From positions 248,001 to 312,000 of the forward strand of contig NZ_JAPSKE010000006.1 in the NCBI RefSeq assembly GCF_031177825.1: a stretch of 64,000 nucleotides of DNA, written 5' to 3'. The notes under the pieces were generated by a model. It saw only the letters and a program-made list of their open reading frames with translations. It had not been told where the DNA came from and did no database searches. The DNA comes from Paenibacillus sp. Its GTDB lineage: Bacteria; Bacillota; Bacilli; Paenibacillales; YIM-B00363. The translations under genes and the position numbers were made by a program. Positions 42,887 through 52,452 of the stretch are shown here, piece by piece (the first letter of the stretch is position 1; every line of letters begins with the position of its first letter).

Positions 42887-45800
42887 GTGGACGACGAGAA
42901 ACGAAGCAAACGTACGAAATCGGAACCGAATACGTCCCCGCCGCCGGCCGCCGAACCGAAGCCGAAGCGGAAACGCAAGGCCGCGAGCGCCGACGAGGGG
43001 GAGGCGAAGCCGAAGAGGAAAGCGGCGGCGGCGGCTGCGAAGCCCTCGATCACGCAGGCGGAGACGCTCGGCAAGAAGCGCGCGCGGAAGCCGAAGGCGG
43101 CCGCCGCGGCCGAGCTCGCCGCGAAGGATGGCGGGTCGCTGCGGTCCGTGCGGCTGTCCGACGCGGCGTTCGCGGGGAAGCTGCTCGGCAAGTACGGCTG
43201 GGCGATCGGCGCGCCGAAGGGACGGACGGCGATCGTGCATCGCGACGGCGCGACGGGAGCGATGCGACCGGCCTCGCGCAGTATGCACGTCGACATGCAT
43301 ATTCGCAATGTGCGGCCGCTGCTGCAGCTGTACGCGCGCGTGTTCGCGACGGTGCTTCCGCCGAAGCCGACGGGCGCGTCGCGCCGTGAAGGGGTGCGCC
43401 CCGCCGGAGCGACTCCCGAGGGGCGCGGCGGCGCGTCCGCCGCGAAGACGGCCGCTTCGACGCCGGCGATAGCCGCATCCGGTACGTTGCGCTTTGAATC
43501 GATATTAGGCGCCTCGACGCGGTCGGTGACCGAGGTAAGGCGGATCTGGGAGACGTTCCGGGTGACGACGACGTCGCTTCGGCGCATCGAGACGTTGCAG
43601 CGGACGGCGCTGTCCGCGCCGGGCCGGCTGACGTCGGTCGCCGCTCGCGGGCTGGTAGGACCGAGCGGCCGCAGGACCGTTCAGGACGCCCCGGCGCGGG
43701 ATGCGAGTCGAGGCGGGGGCGTGGGCGGCGGCGAGGCGAGGGCTGCTCGCGAGGTCGTCGAAGGCGTCGTCGCGGACAGTCGGTCGAGCGTCGCGAGGCG
43801 AAAGCCTGCGGACGAGACGACGGGAGACGAATCGGTCGTCGCCCGCGTGAACGACGTCATCCGTCGAGAGCCGGTGCCGGCCGCGCTGCTGCGGTTGGTG
43901 CATGCGAAAGCGCAGGGCGGCGAGGCGGCGATGCGGCTGCGGGTTTCGCCGTTCCCGGCGAAACCGACGGCGACCGGATCGAACCGAGCGAGTGCCGAAG
44001 CGCCTCGAGCGGATGCCGCTTCGCAAGCGCCGATGTCCATGCCGATCGCGGCGATGCGGAGGACGAGCGCAGGTGCGCTTCCTCTCCGGCGGGCGGTTCG
44101 GCGTACGGAAGCATCCGCACCGGCGAAAGCCCATGAAGTCGTTTCGTCTTCCAAACCGGCCGCGCCGCGGGGACCGAACGATGAGGTCGCTCCGGCCGTC
44201 GTCGTTCCGCCGATCGTTACCGTGACGTCCGCCGGCGTTTCGCCGCTTCGTCCGGTATATCGGGTGGAGCGGAGAGGGCCGGAGGACGACGGATCTTCCG
44301 CACGAAGCTTCGAACGAAGCTCGCTGCAAGTAGTCATTCGGCATATGACGCGTCTCGTCTCGCATTCGTCGGCTTCGGAGCGGACGATTACGGTCGTTCG
44401 CCGCTTAATCGAACGAGCCGCCGGCCGGCCGAAGGCGATCGGGTCGGCGACGCCTTCGGGCGGAGACATTCGATCGGGATCGCCGCCGGGGGAGAACGGC
44501 GGGGCAGCAGTGCCGCCCGGCGTTACGCAACGGCAAGCGGATCGAGCCCCCGCTCGTTCGGCGAGCGTCGCCGGCGAACGAGCTTCGGCGCCGTCGATGG
44601 TTCCGCTCCGGGCGGGGCGGCTCGCCGCCCTCGTCGTCAGCGCCCGTACGACGGGCACGCGGTCGCCGGAAGCGATCGCCGCTCGCGAGGCGCGGCGGCC
44701 CGCTGCGAGCGCATCTGCCCGCGCGGCCGCGGTTGCGCCGCTGCAGCGCCGGGTCGCTGAAGGGAAGCCGCTTGCGGCATTGGTACCGGTTACGGCGACA
44801 GCGCTGGCTACAGCGCTTCAAGCAGTTCGAGGGAGCGGTCCGAAGCCGGTCGCGCTCATCGCACGCCTCATGACCGTCGTCGAGCGTCGCGGCTGGACTC
44901 CGGCAACGCGTGATCCCTATGCCGGAAGGGCGGCGGAAGCGCGTAGCTCGGAACAGGTTCCCGCCGCAAGGCACGGGGGCGAGACGGCAGTTCGCGTTGC
45001 CGGGACGCCGGCGCCGGTCGGTATGGTACAGCGCCGACCGATCGTTCTCGTGAGAGGCGGTATGGGGGCGGCTCGCGCCGTTCTCGCTAAGTCGACGCCA
45101 TCGCCGGCGCAGCGGCAACCGCCGACGCCGCGAGGAGCGACGACGGTGCGGAAGGCGGCTAAGACGCCGCCGATGACGGGAGGCCGGGAGCGGCCGTCTC
45201 CGGCAAGCGTTGCCCCGACGAGCGCTCGAACGACGATGGACGTTCGAAGGTTCGCGGACCGGATTACGCAGCGGTTCCGGGATCGTTACACGGAACGGTT
45301 GACGGTCCGCTTCGCGGAACGCGCCGCCCAGGTCAAGGGGCGAAGCACCCCGATGACCTTCGTCGGCTCGGCGGCTGCATCGGATGGCGGCTCCCGCGCG
45401 TCGGCGAGACCCGCGCTGCAGACGGTACGCGCGACGTGGAGCCGACGCGAGCCGGAACGCGTCGCTGCGGAAGCGCGGCGCCGGAACGCGGACGCGACGT
45501 CGATGGCGGAGACGGCGCCGCATGCGCCAGCGGCAAGCGCGAGCGGACCTATTGCGGCCGGGCGGGGGATCGAGCGATCGCCGAGTGCTGCGACCGCAGG
45601 ACGTTCGCCGATGCTGCATCGCTCGGCGCGACGCGCGACGCTGTTCGGCGGCGGCCCGTTCCAAGCGGCCGCCGCGGCTTCGCGCTTATCGCCGATGCAG
45701 CGCGCGCCGCAGACGCACCGCGCCGCCGCGGTCCGCGCGTCGGCGCCTGCGCGTCTAGCGCCGTCGGCGTCCGCCGCCGCCCGCGCAAGCGCGCCGCTGG

Positions 45801-46264
45801 CGCCATCGGCGCAGACGCACCGCGCCGTCGGCGAAGCGCCTGCACAACGCGCGGTTGCGCACCGCGCCGTCGGCGAAGCGCCTGCACAACGCGCGGTTGC
45901 GCACCGCGCCGCGCTCGTGCACCGCGCGTCGCCGCCGTCTTTCGCGGCGCGCCGCGGCATCGCGACGGTTCGATCCGGCGCGACGATCGGGCACGCGGTG
46001 ACCGAATCGACGGTCGCCCCGGCGCAGCGGTACGTCCGCGACATCCGCCTCGACGTCGCCGCGAAGAACGGCGGCCGCGAACGGCCGACGCAAGACCCGG
46101 TCGTGCAGACGCTGCAAACCGCCGTCAAATCGGTCGAAGCGGAGCTGCAAAAGGCGAAAGAGCTATGGGCGAAGCCGAAGCTCGATATGAATCGGCTGTC
46201 GGATCAGCTCTACAAGGAGCTTAGCAAGCGAATCCGCTTCGACTCCCAGCGCCGGGGCTTGTAA
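42887..46264 (+). CDS. Large disordered basic eCIS protein, candidate tape measure or internal protein
   Basis: A 1125-residue protein from GTG 42887 behind ACGGAGGG. The first 80 residues are Lys/Arg/Ala/Pro-rich (PKPKRKRKAASADEGEAKPK), almost histone-H1-like. A short ordered segment follows (about 95-165; SMHVDMHIRNVRPLLQLYARVFATVL). Most of the rest is Arg/Ala/Pro/Ser-rich, low in complexity, with scattered amphipathic helices (ITVVRRLIERAAGRP, RFRDRYTERLTVRFAERAAQ). The last 50 residues are ordered and coil-forming, ending LSDQLYKELSKRIRFDSQRRGL, a type of ending seen for the gene at this position in other eCIS loci. It is the only protein long enough to be the tape measure, though position and composition leave other roles open. 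Confidence 0.65.
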   Translation: MDDEKRSKRTKSEPNTSPPPAAEPKPKRKRKAASADEGEAKPKRKAAAAAAKPSITQAETLGKKRARKPKAAAAAELAAKDGGSLRSVRLSDAAFAGKLLGKYGWAIGAPKGRTAIVHRDGATGAMRPASRSMHVDMHIRNVRPLLQLYARVFATVLPPKPTGASRREGVRPAGATPEGRGGASAAKTAASTPAIAASGTLRFESILGASTRSVTEVRRIWETFRVTTTSLRRIETLQRTALSAPGRLTSVAARGLVGPSGRRTVQDAPARDASRGGGVGGGEARAAREVVEGVVADSRSSVARRKPADETTGDESVVARVNDVIRREPVPAALLRLVHAKAQGGEAAMRLRVSPFPAKPTATGSNRASAEAPRADAASQAPMSMPIAAMRRTSAGALPLRRAVRRTEASAPAKAHEVVSSSKPAAPRGPNDEVAPAVVVPPIVTVTSAGVSPLRPVYRVERRGPEDDGSSARSFERSSLQVVIRHMTRLVSHSSASERTITVVRRLIERAAGRPKAIGSATPSGGDIRSGSPPGENGGAAVPPGVTQRQADRAPARSASVAGERASAPSMVPLRAGRLAALVVSARTTGTRSPEAIAAREARRPAASASARAAAVAPLQRRVAEGKPLAALVPVTATALATALQAVRGSGPKPVALIARLMTVVERRGWTPATRDPYAGRAAEARSSEQVPAARHGGETAVRVAGTPAPVGMVQRRPIVLVRGGMGAARAVLAKSTPSPAQRQPPTPRGATTVRKAAKTPPMTGGRERPSPASVAPTSARTTMDVRRFADRITQRFRDRYTERLTVRFAERAAQVKGRSTPMTFVGSAAASDGGSRASARPALQTVRATWSRREPERVAAEARRRNADATSMAETAPHAPAASASGPIAAGRGIERSPSAATAGRSPMLHRSARRATLFGGGPFQAAAAASRLSPMQRAPQTHRAAAVRASAPARLAPSASAAARASAPLAPSAQTHRAVGEAPAQRAVAHRAVGEAPAQRAVAHRAALVHRASPPSFAARRGIATVRSGATIGHAVTESTVAPAQRYVRDIRLDVAAKNGGRERPTQDPVVQTLQTAVKSVEAELQKAKELWAKPKLDMNRLSDQLYKELSKRIRFDSQRRGL
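45818..45901 (+). repeat. Exact 42-base tandem duplication inside the disordered protein gene
   Basis: Two identical adjacent 42-base units (45818-45859 and 45860-45901), each encoding HRAVGEAPAQRAVA, followed by a third partial copy of ten bases. In frame, so it changes protein length without breaking it. Confidence 0.9.
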
Positions 46265-46335
46265 ACGCGCCGGAGGGTGCGAGGTCGTCGCACGGGGCGG
46301 ATACGAACGATAGCCCGATAAGGGGAGGTGCGCGC

Positions 46336-46965
46336 ATGGCGCTGCAGAAAGCGGCCATCATGGTCACGCGAGGCAACAACGCCACGGAGAAGATCGACGT
46401 GCTGTTCAATCCGACCGAATATTCGATCGAGACGAGCAACGAATTCAGCTGGGACACGGTGCCGGGCTTGTCGCAGCCGATCGCGTACTTCATCAGCGGC
46501 GCGGTGCCGACGCTGACGATGGATCTCTTTTTCGATACCTACGAAAAGGGCACCGACGTCCGCGCCCACACGCAGAAGGTCGCGAAGCTGCTCGACGTGG
46601 ACAAGGACCTTCACGCCCCGCCGCTTTGCAAGTTCGTCTGGGGCTCGCTCCAGTTCAAGGGCGTCCTCGAGCAGGTTACGCAAAAATATACGATGTTCCT
46701 CGACTCCGGCATCCCGGTGCGCGCGACGCTCGGCGTCACGTTCAAGGCGGTCGCGAGCGTCAAGGAGCAATACCAAAACATCCCGCGGCAGTCGGCCGAC
46801 CGGACGAAGCAGAAGACGGTGAAGCAAGGCGACCAGCTGTGGCGCATCGCCGCCGAGGAATACGAAAATCCGGGGCTGTGGCGCGAAATCGCGAAGGCGA
46901 ATCGGATCGACGACCCGACGCGGCTCGAGCCGGGCTCCGTGCTGAAAATTCCGCGGCTGCACTAA
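46336..46965 (+). CDS. LysM-domain eCIS baseplate protein (Afp7/Pvc7-like)
   Basis: A 209-residue protein. The N-terminal part (LFNPTEYSIETSNEFSW... LTMDLFFDTYEKGTDVR) is the conserved eCIS/T4 gp53-like region; the C-terminus is a LysM domain (KTVKQGDQLWRIAAEEYENPGLWREIAKANRI). In this setting LysM joins hub and baseplate. ATG 46336 follows GGGGAGG. Confidence 0.9.
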   Translation: MALQKAAIMVTRGNNATEKIDVLFNPTEYSIETSNEFSWDTVPGLSQPIAYFISGAVPTLTMDLFFDTYEKGTDVRAHTQKVAKLLDVDKDLHAPPLCKFVWGSLQFKGVLEQVTQKYTMFLDSGIPVRATLGVTFKAVASVKEQYQNIPRQSADRTKQKTVKQGDQLWRIAAEEYENPGLWREIAKANRIDDPTRLEPGSVLKIPRLH

Positions 46966-46995
46966 GACGAATCCCGAAGCGAAGGAGGAGCGATC

Positions 46996-48096
46996 ATGGC
47001 GGACGTCACGCTGTCGACCTCGAGCCATACCTACGACGACTTGGCGAAGAAATACGGCGACTTCCTGGCGCCGACCGCGAAGGTGAAGCTGAACGGCGCG
47101 GACGCGACGACGACCGGCATGGCGATCGCGAACGTGCGCGTGTCGACGTCGACGGCGATCGATACCGACACGGCGACGCTGACGATCGCGAACGCCTACG
47201 ACGAGATCGAACGGGATTTCGCCTGGACCGACAAGTATGCGCTCGGCAGCACGATCGAGGTCGAGCTCGGCTACAAGGATCAGCTGACGACCGTCTTCTC
47301 CGGCTATATTACGGCCGTGAACTATTCGCTGCCGCGCGAAGGCACCCCGGTCGTCGTCGTGACGGGCATGGATTCCTCGATCAAGCTGATGCGGGGGCAA
47401 AAAATCGAAACGTGGCAAGACAAAAAAGTGTCCGACATCGCGAAGCAAATCGCCTCCGAGCACGGCCTCAGCGCCGAGGTGGACGATACGGGCACGAACA
47501 TTCCGCTGCTCGCGCGAGGCCAGCAATCCGATTTTCAATTTTTGCAAAACATGGCGATCGCGCTCAATTACGAGTTCTTCATCGTCGGCAAGAAGCTGTA
47601 CTTCCGCAAGCGGTTCAAAAACAAAACGCCGGTCATCACGCTGACCTACATGAAAAATCTGAACGAATTTTCGCTGGAGCATAACCTCTCCGAGCAAGTG
47701 AGCAAGGTCGAAGTGCACGCCTGGAACGCGAAAGAACAGAAGGAACTGAAAGGCACGGCGACCGAAATCGACAAATCGAACGGAAATACGAAAACGGGGA
47801 TCAACCTGCTCCAGACGATGGGCGGCTCCAATTTCATCGAACATATATACGCGAACGTCTCCAGCCAAGAGGAGGCGAATACGCTCGCGAAGGCGATTTT
47901 GAACGGCCGCGCGTTAAAGCTGGTGTCGGGCGAAGGCGAAGTCGTCGGGCTTCCCGAGCTGCGGGCCGGCTTGTTCGTCAAGATCGAAGGCATCGGCCAG
48001 AAGCTGGACGCGGCGTATTACGTGTCGCGCGCGACGCACATTCTCGACGGCTCCGGTTACGTCACCCAATTCCAAGTCCAAGGGAACGTGGTCTAA
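46996..48096 (+). CDS. Late-control-D-like hub protein (VgrG N-terminal half, Afp8/Pvc8-like)
   Basis: A 366-residue protein of the gp27/phage late control D family: VSTSTAIDTDTATLTIANAYDE, VVVTGMDSSIKLMRGQ, LARGQQSDFQFLQNMAIALNYEFFI, and the C-terminal GLFVKIEGIGQKLDAAYYVSRATHILDG. It forms the hub on which the tube sits. The ATG of the spike gene overlaps its stop (TAATG), so hub and spike are translationally linked but separate, unlike fused VgrG. Confidence 0.9.
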   Translation: MADVTLSTSSHTYDDLAKKYGDFLAPTAKVKLNGADATTTGMAIANVRVSTSTAIDTDTATLTIANAYDEIERDFAWTDKYALGSTIEVELGYKDQLTTVFSGYITAVNYSLPREGTPVVVVTGMDSSIKLMRGQKIETWQDKKVSDIAKQIASEHGLSAEVDDTGTNIPLLARGQQSDFQFLQNMAIALNYEFFIVGKKLYFRKRFKNKTPVITLTYMKNLNEFSLEHNLSEQVSKVEVHAWNAKEQKELKGTATEIDKSNGNTKTGINLLQTMGGSNFIEHIYANVSSQEEANTLAKAILNGRALKLVSGEGEVVGLPELRAGLFVKIEGIGQKLDAAYYVSRATHILDGSGYVTQFQVQGNVV

Positions 48097-48815
48097 TGCT
48101 TTACGATTCTATGAATGCCGCCAACGCGCGCATCCTGCCGAAGATCGACGGCGTCGTCGTCGGGATCGTCACGAACAACAAAGACCCGGAAAACAAAGGG
48201 CGCGTCAAGGTCAAGATTCCGATGCTGACCCAGGAAACCGAGTCCGATTGGGTGCGGATCGCGCAGCCGATGGCCGGAAAGGAGAACGGCACGCTGATCA
48301 TCCCCGAGGTGAACGACGAGGTGCTGTTGGCGTTCCAGCTGGGCGACATCTCGCAGCCGTTCGTCGTCGGCTCCCTCTGGAACGACAAGAACAAGCCGCC
48401 GGCGGGCAAGGACGACAAGAACAACGTCCGCAAGATCGTCTCCCGCGCCGGCCACGAACTGACGTTCAACGACAAGGCCGGCGACGAGAGCGTGTCGATC
48501 GTCACGAAGAAGGGCCTCAAGCTCGAGATGACGGACAAGGACGAGACGATCAAGCTGCAGGATAAACCCGGCGCGAACGCCATAACGATCAAGGGCGGCA
48601 GCTCGGGCGAAATCGAAATTAAGAGCGGCACGACGAAGGTGACGATCAACAACAAGGGCGACGCGACGGTGGAGAGCACGAAGAAGCTGACGCTGAAGTC
48701 GACGGAGATCGCGATCGAGGCGACCGCGAAGCTGAGCCTCAAGGGCGGCGCGATGGTCGATATCGCGTCGGACGGCATGTTGAATATTAAGGGCTCGATG
48801 GTGAAGATCAACTAG
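48096..48815 (+). CDS. Baseplate assembly protein V/gp5-like spike (VgrG C-terminal half)
   Basis: A 239-residue protein. An OB-fold (GVVVGIVTNNKDPENKGRVKVKIP... WVRIAQPMAG... VNDEVLLAFQLGD) is followed by a beta-helical spike made of short strands (ITIKGGSSGEIEIKSG, LTLKSTEIAIEA, SLKGGAMVDIASDG). No lysozyme domain is inserted. The tip should be capped by a PAAR-like protein, which is not encoded inside this operon. Confidence 0.9.
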   Translation: MLYDSMNAANARILPKIDGVVVGIVTNNKDPENKGRVKVKIPMLTQETESDWVRIAQPMAGKENGTLIIPEVNDEVLLAFQLGDISQPFVVGSLWNDKNKPPAGKDDKNNVRKIVSRAGHELTFNDKAGDESVSIVTKKGLKLEMTDKDETIKLQDKPGANAITIKGGSSGEIEIKSGTTKVTINNKGDATVESTKKLTLKSTEIAIEATAKLSLKGGAMVDIASDGMLNIKGSMVKIN

Positions 48816-48839
48816 GTTTCGGAGCGAGGAGGCTGGAGG

Positions 48840-49241
48840 ATGTCGAAGGCGTTTTTGGGAAAAGGATGGAAATTCCCGATCGAGGTGGACGAGGCGACCG
48901 GCCGCATCAAAATGTCGGAGCACGAGGACGACATCGCCGAGGCGATCCGGGTCATCATCTGGACGTCCCGGGGCGAGCGCATCATGCGGCCGACCTTCGG
49001 CTCCGGCATCGAGCGATTCCTGTTCGAGAGCACGGACGACATGACGCTGCGGCTCATCGAGTCCGAGCTCGAGGAGGCGGTGCGCGTCTGGGAGCCTCGC
49101 GTGCACAACGTCGAGGTGAAGGTCGTCCGCGACGCGCGGGACGCGGAGAAGCTGCTGATCCATGTGCTGTACGAAGTGCGCACGACGAACAACTTGTTCA
49201 ACCAAGTGTATCCGTTCTATTTGCACGAGGGCGCTAATTAG
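48840..49241 (+). CDS. GPW/gp25-family baseplate protein (Afp9/Pvc9-like)
   Basis: A 133-residue gp25-like protein with the family's EAIRVIIWTSRGERIMRPTFGSGI motif, which mimics a sheath handle and starts sheath assembly. AGGAGGCTGGAGG precedes ATG 48840. Confidence 0.93.
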   Translation: MSKAFLGKGWKFPIEVDEATGRIKMSEHEDDIAEAIRVIIWTSRGERIMRPTFGSGIERFLFESTDDMTLRLIESELEEAVRVWEPRVHNVEVKVVRDARDAEKLLIHVLYEVRTTNNLFNQVYPFYLHEGAN

Positions 49242-49252
49242 GGGAGAGACGA

Positions 49253-52200
49253 ATGGCCAATCAAAGCTCCGGAGGGGACCCGAGGGTCTTATCCCCGACC
49301 GTCGATCATCGCGACGCCGCCGCGCTCATCGAACAGATGAAGCGGCTGGCGCCATATTATACGCCGGAATGGCGGTTTCGGCCGGACGATCCGGATCCGG
49401 GCACCGCGCTGTTTCTCATGTTCGCGAAGCTGCTCGAGGGCAACATTCGCCGTCTGAATCAGGTGCCGTACAAGAGCTTCCTAACGTTCCTGAACCGGTT
49501 CGACGCCAAGCTGCTGCCGGCGCGTTCGTCGCTCGCTCAGGTCGTCTTCGAGCTGGCGGAAGGCGCGACGGAGCCGGTGTACGTCGAGCCGGGGACGCAG
49601 CTGACCGCGCCGCCGCCGCCGGGCGAGCTCGAACCGGTGCTGTTCGAGACGGTGGACGCGCTGCTCGTGTCGCCGGCGAAGCTGACCGATTGCTTGTCGA
49701 TCAGTCCGAAGCGCGATCGCATCGTACGACTGCAGGAGGAAGCGAACGAGGACGAAGAGCGGACGTTCGCGAAGATCGAGACCGGGCCGGACGGCCGCGG
49801 CGTCGCGCTGTTCGGTCCGGAGGGGGCGAACCTGCAGGAGCACGTGTTTTATTTGAAGCACGACTTTCTCTTCCTGTTGAACAGTCCGACCTACATCGAG
49901 ATGACGGTGAAAAATACGCGCAACGCGTACGCCGTGCCGGAGACGGTGCGGTACTTGTCCGATCGGAACGCGGTGGAATGGGAATATTTCAGCGGCGGCG
50001 AGTGGGTCGCGTTCGACCGCGTGTTCGGCAACGGCGCTCGCATTCGGCTGACGAAGCGGCGGCGGGCGCGAATCGATCGGACGACGCTGTTCGGCGAAGA
50101 GGGCTACTGGATCCGGTGCCGGGCGAGATCGCTCGACGAAGCGACGGGTACGCCGCAGCTCGCGAGCGTGCAGCTCGACATGCTCGACCTGAAGAGCGAC
50201 TTCCTCGTCGCGAAGGAAGGGGACGGCATCGCGCCGGATCGGCTGTACTTCAACGACATTCAAGTCGAAGCGGACGAATGCCAGCCGTTCGGGGATTTCT
50301 TCGCGCCGTTCGGCGTGTTTTACATCGCGAACCGCGAGGCGTTCTCGAAGCGAGGCGCCAACGTGACGATGCAGTTCCAGTTGAATTTCCGGCAGAACCG
50401 GTTGCTGCCCGACCGCCCGCCGCAAATCAATTGGAAGCCGATCATGAAGCGGGCCGAGGTCGACAAGACGGAAATTCCGGATCCGGTGACGATCGCGAAC
50501 GTCCAATGGGAGTATTGGAACGGCCGCGCTTGGGTGCGCCTGCAGGCGGAGGACGACGCGCAGCGCATCTTCCATCTGCCGTACGAAGGGACGGAACCGC
50601 GCGAGATCAGGTTCGTCGTACCGGAGGACCTCGAGGAGTCGGCGGTCAATTCGGAAGACAACTTTTGGATTCGCGGACGCATTCTTTCGGTACAGAACGC
50701 GTACAGCAACAACGCGGTATATTATTCGCCGACGATCAAGCGGCTGCGCTGCCGCTTCGAATATCCCGAACCGGTTTACCCGCCGCAGCGATTCACGATC
50801 CGTAACAATCTCGAGGTGCAGGAGCGCACCCTCGAGGCGCGGACCGGCGGCTTCGCGTTCCGGCCGTTCCTGAAGCTGGACGGGGGTCACCCGGCGCTCT
50901 GGCTCGGCTTCGACAAGCCGCCGGAGCGGGGGCCGATCCACCTGTATTGGTCGCTGCGGACGAAGCGGACGCTCGACCGGGACGTGCCCCCGATCGAATG
51001 GGAGTACCTCAAACGCAGCGGCGGCGGAGCCGTCTGGGCGCCGCTCGCGGCGGCGGACGATACGAACGGCTTCACGCGCAGCGGCACGGTCCAGTTCGTC
51101 GGACCGCGCGACTTCGCTTATCAATCCGCTTTCGGCGTAGAGCGGTATTGGATTCGCGCGGTGAACCGCGACGCGTCCCTCGACGCCGAGGAGCGAGCGG
51201 CGGACGCGCCGCGGGCGCTGCATGCGACGTTGAATTCGGCGCTCGCGAAGCAGCAGGAGACGCTGAAGAACGAGCTGCCGCAGCGCGTCGAGACGTACGA
51301 TACGGTCGACGAGACGGTCCGCGTCGAATACGTCCTCTCCCGAACGCCGGTGCTCTCCGAAGAGGTGTGGGTCGACGAGACGGAGACGATGTCCGAGGAA
51401 GAGGCGAAGAAGCTCGAGGAGGAAGGCGTCGCGACCGACATCGTGCGCGATACGGCGGGCGACATGATACGCTGCTGGGTCAAGTACGCGGCCGTGCCTC
51501 ACTTCGTGTTGTCCGGTCCTCGCGATCGGCATTATGCGCTCGATCGGGCGTCCGGCAGGCTGTCGTTCGGCAACGGGCAGCAAGGGAAGCTGCCGTCGAA
51601 GCTGACGGAGGACTCGGTCCGCGTGACGTACGCGACCGGCGGAGGCCGCCGCGGCAACGTCCCGGCGGGAGCGATCGCGTCGATCCGCGCTTCCATCGCG
51701 TACATCGACGCCGTGCGCAATCCGGAGCCGGCCGCGGGCGGCTGCGACTCCGGGACGGTGGAGGAAGCCATACGCCGAGGACCGAAGCTGTTCACCCACC
51801 GGCACCGAGCGGTGACGGCGGAGGACTTCGAATGGCTGACGCGGGAGGCGCACCCGAACGTAGCAAGGGTGAAGTGCCTGCCGAACGTGAACGTGAAGCT
51901 CGAGAAGGAGCCCGGCGCGATCTCGATCGTCGTCCTGCCGAAGTCGGGCTCCTTTAGCGGACCGTTCTTCCAAGAGCTGAAGCGCCATGTGGAGAAGGAG
52001 CTGATCCGACGGGCCGCCGCGAACGTCGCGTTCCCGGGCGCCATCCAGGTGATGGATCCGGCCGTGCTCGAGATCGGCGTCCAGGCGACGCTGTGGGTGC
52101 GATCGATGGAAGACGTCGTACCGGTGGAGCGGGAAGCGGTGAAGCGGCTGAACCGCTTCCTCGATCCGCTGACCGGGGGCGCCGACGGCGCCGGCTGGGA

Positions 52201-52405
52201 CATCGGGCAAATCGTGCACCGATCGATGTTCTACGCGCTGCTCAAGGCGGTCGGACCGGTGCTGCACATCCCGCAAATTTCGCTATCCGTCATGAAGTCG
52301 GAGAACGGCGAACGCGTCGAGTGGAACCCGGAGCGCATCGAGGACGTGCCTCACGGCATCGTCGTTCCGGGCGAGCACCGCATTCTCGTCGAAATCGGCA
52401 AGTAG
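49253..52405 (+). CDS. Baseplate-J-like wedge protein (Afp11/Pvc11-like)
   Basis: A 1050-residue protein. The N-terminus (YTPEWRFRPDDPDPGTALFLMFAKLLEGNIRRLNQ) and the C-terminal HRAVTAEDFEWLTREAHPNVARVKC block are typical of putative baseplate assembly proteins of the J/gp6 group; between them are several beta-rich insert domains with repeated WEYW and FWIRGR/YWIRAV strands. It forms the baseplate wedge with the next gene. Starts twelve bases after gp25. Confidence 0.9.
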   Translation: MANQSSGGDPRVLSPTVDHRDAAALIEQMKRLAPYYTPEWRFRPDDPDPGTALFLMFAKLLEGNIRRLNQVPYKSFLTFLNRFDAKLLPARSSLAQVVFELAEGATEPVYVEPGTQLTAPPPPGELEPVLFETVDALLVSPAKLTDCLSISPKRDRIVRLQEEANEDEERTFAKIETGPDGRGVALFGPEGANLQEHVFYLKHDFLFLLNSPTYIEMTVKNTRNAYAVPETVRYLSDRNAVEWEYFSGGEWVAFDRVFGNGARIRLTKRRRARIDRTTLFGEEGYWIRCRARSLDEATGTPQLASVQLDMLDLKSDFLVAKEGDGIAPDRLYFNDIQVEADECQPFGDFFAPFGVFYIANREAFSKRGANVTMQFQLNFRQNRLLPDRPPQINWKPIMKRAEVDKTEIPDPVTIANVQWEYWNGRAWVRLQAEDDAQRIFHLPYEGTEPREIRFVVPEDLEESAVNSEDNFWIRGRILSVQNAYSNNAVYYSPTIKRLRCRFEYPEPVYPPQRFTIRNNLEVQERTLEARTGGFAFRPFLKLDGGHPALWLGFDKPPERGPIHLYWSLRTKRTLDRDVPPIEWEYLKRSGGGAVWAPLAAADDTNGFTRSGTVQFVGPRDFAYQSAFGVERYWIRAVNRDASLDAEERAADAPRALHATLNSALAKQQETLKNELPQRVETYDTVDETVRVEYVLSRTPVLSEEVWVDETETMSEEEAKKLEEEGVATDIVRDTAGDMIRCWVKYAAVPHFVLSGPRDRHYALDRASGRLSFGNGQQGKLPSKLTEDSVRVTYATGGGRRGNVPAGAIASIRASIAYIDAVRNPEPAAGGCDSGTVEEAIRRGPKLFTHRHRAVTAEDFEWLTREAHPNVARVKCLPNVNVKLEKEPGAISIVVLPKSGSFSGPFFQELKRHVEKELIRRAAANVAFPGAIQVMDPAVLEIGVQATLWVRSMEDVVPVEREAVKRLNRFLDPLTGGADGAGWDIGQIVHRSMFYALLKAVGPVLHIPQISLSVMKSENGERVEWNPERIEDVPHGIVVPGEHRILVEIGK

Positions 52406-52452
52406 CGTTACGGCAATCGAAACAGGTTACGTAGGGGAGGGGAATCGCAGGC

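Noticed and set aside
45818..45901. Tandem repeat considered as CRISPR or satellite
   Set aside because: The units are directly adjacent without spacers and keep the protein frame; it is a coding duplication.
42887..46264. Disordered protein considered as a histone-like DNA packaging protein or a frameshift artefact
   Set aside because: The frame is uninterrupted with a good ribosome site and an ordered, eCIS-typical C-terminus; H1-like composition alone does not prove DNA binding.
49481..52276. 931-codon minus-strand open frame opposite the first baseplate-J-like gene
   Set aside because: Antisense shadow: Arg-rich composition without domains, fully covered by a well-supported baseplate gene.
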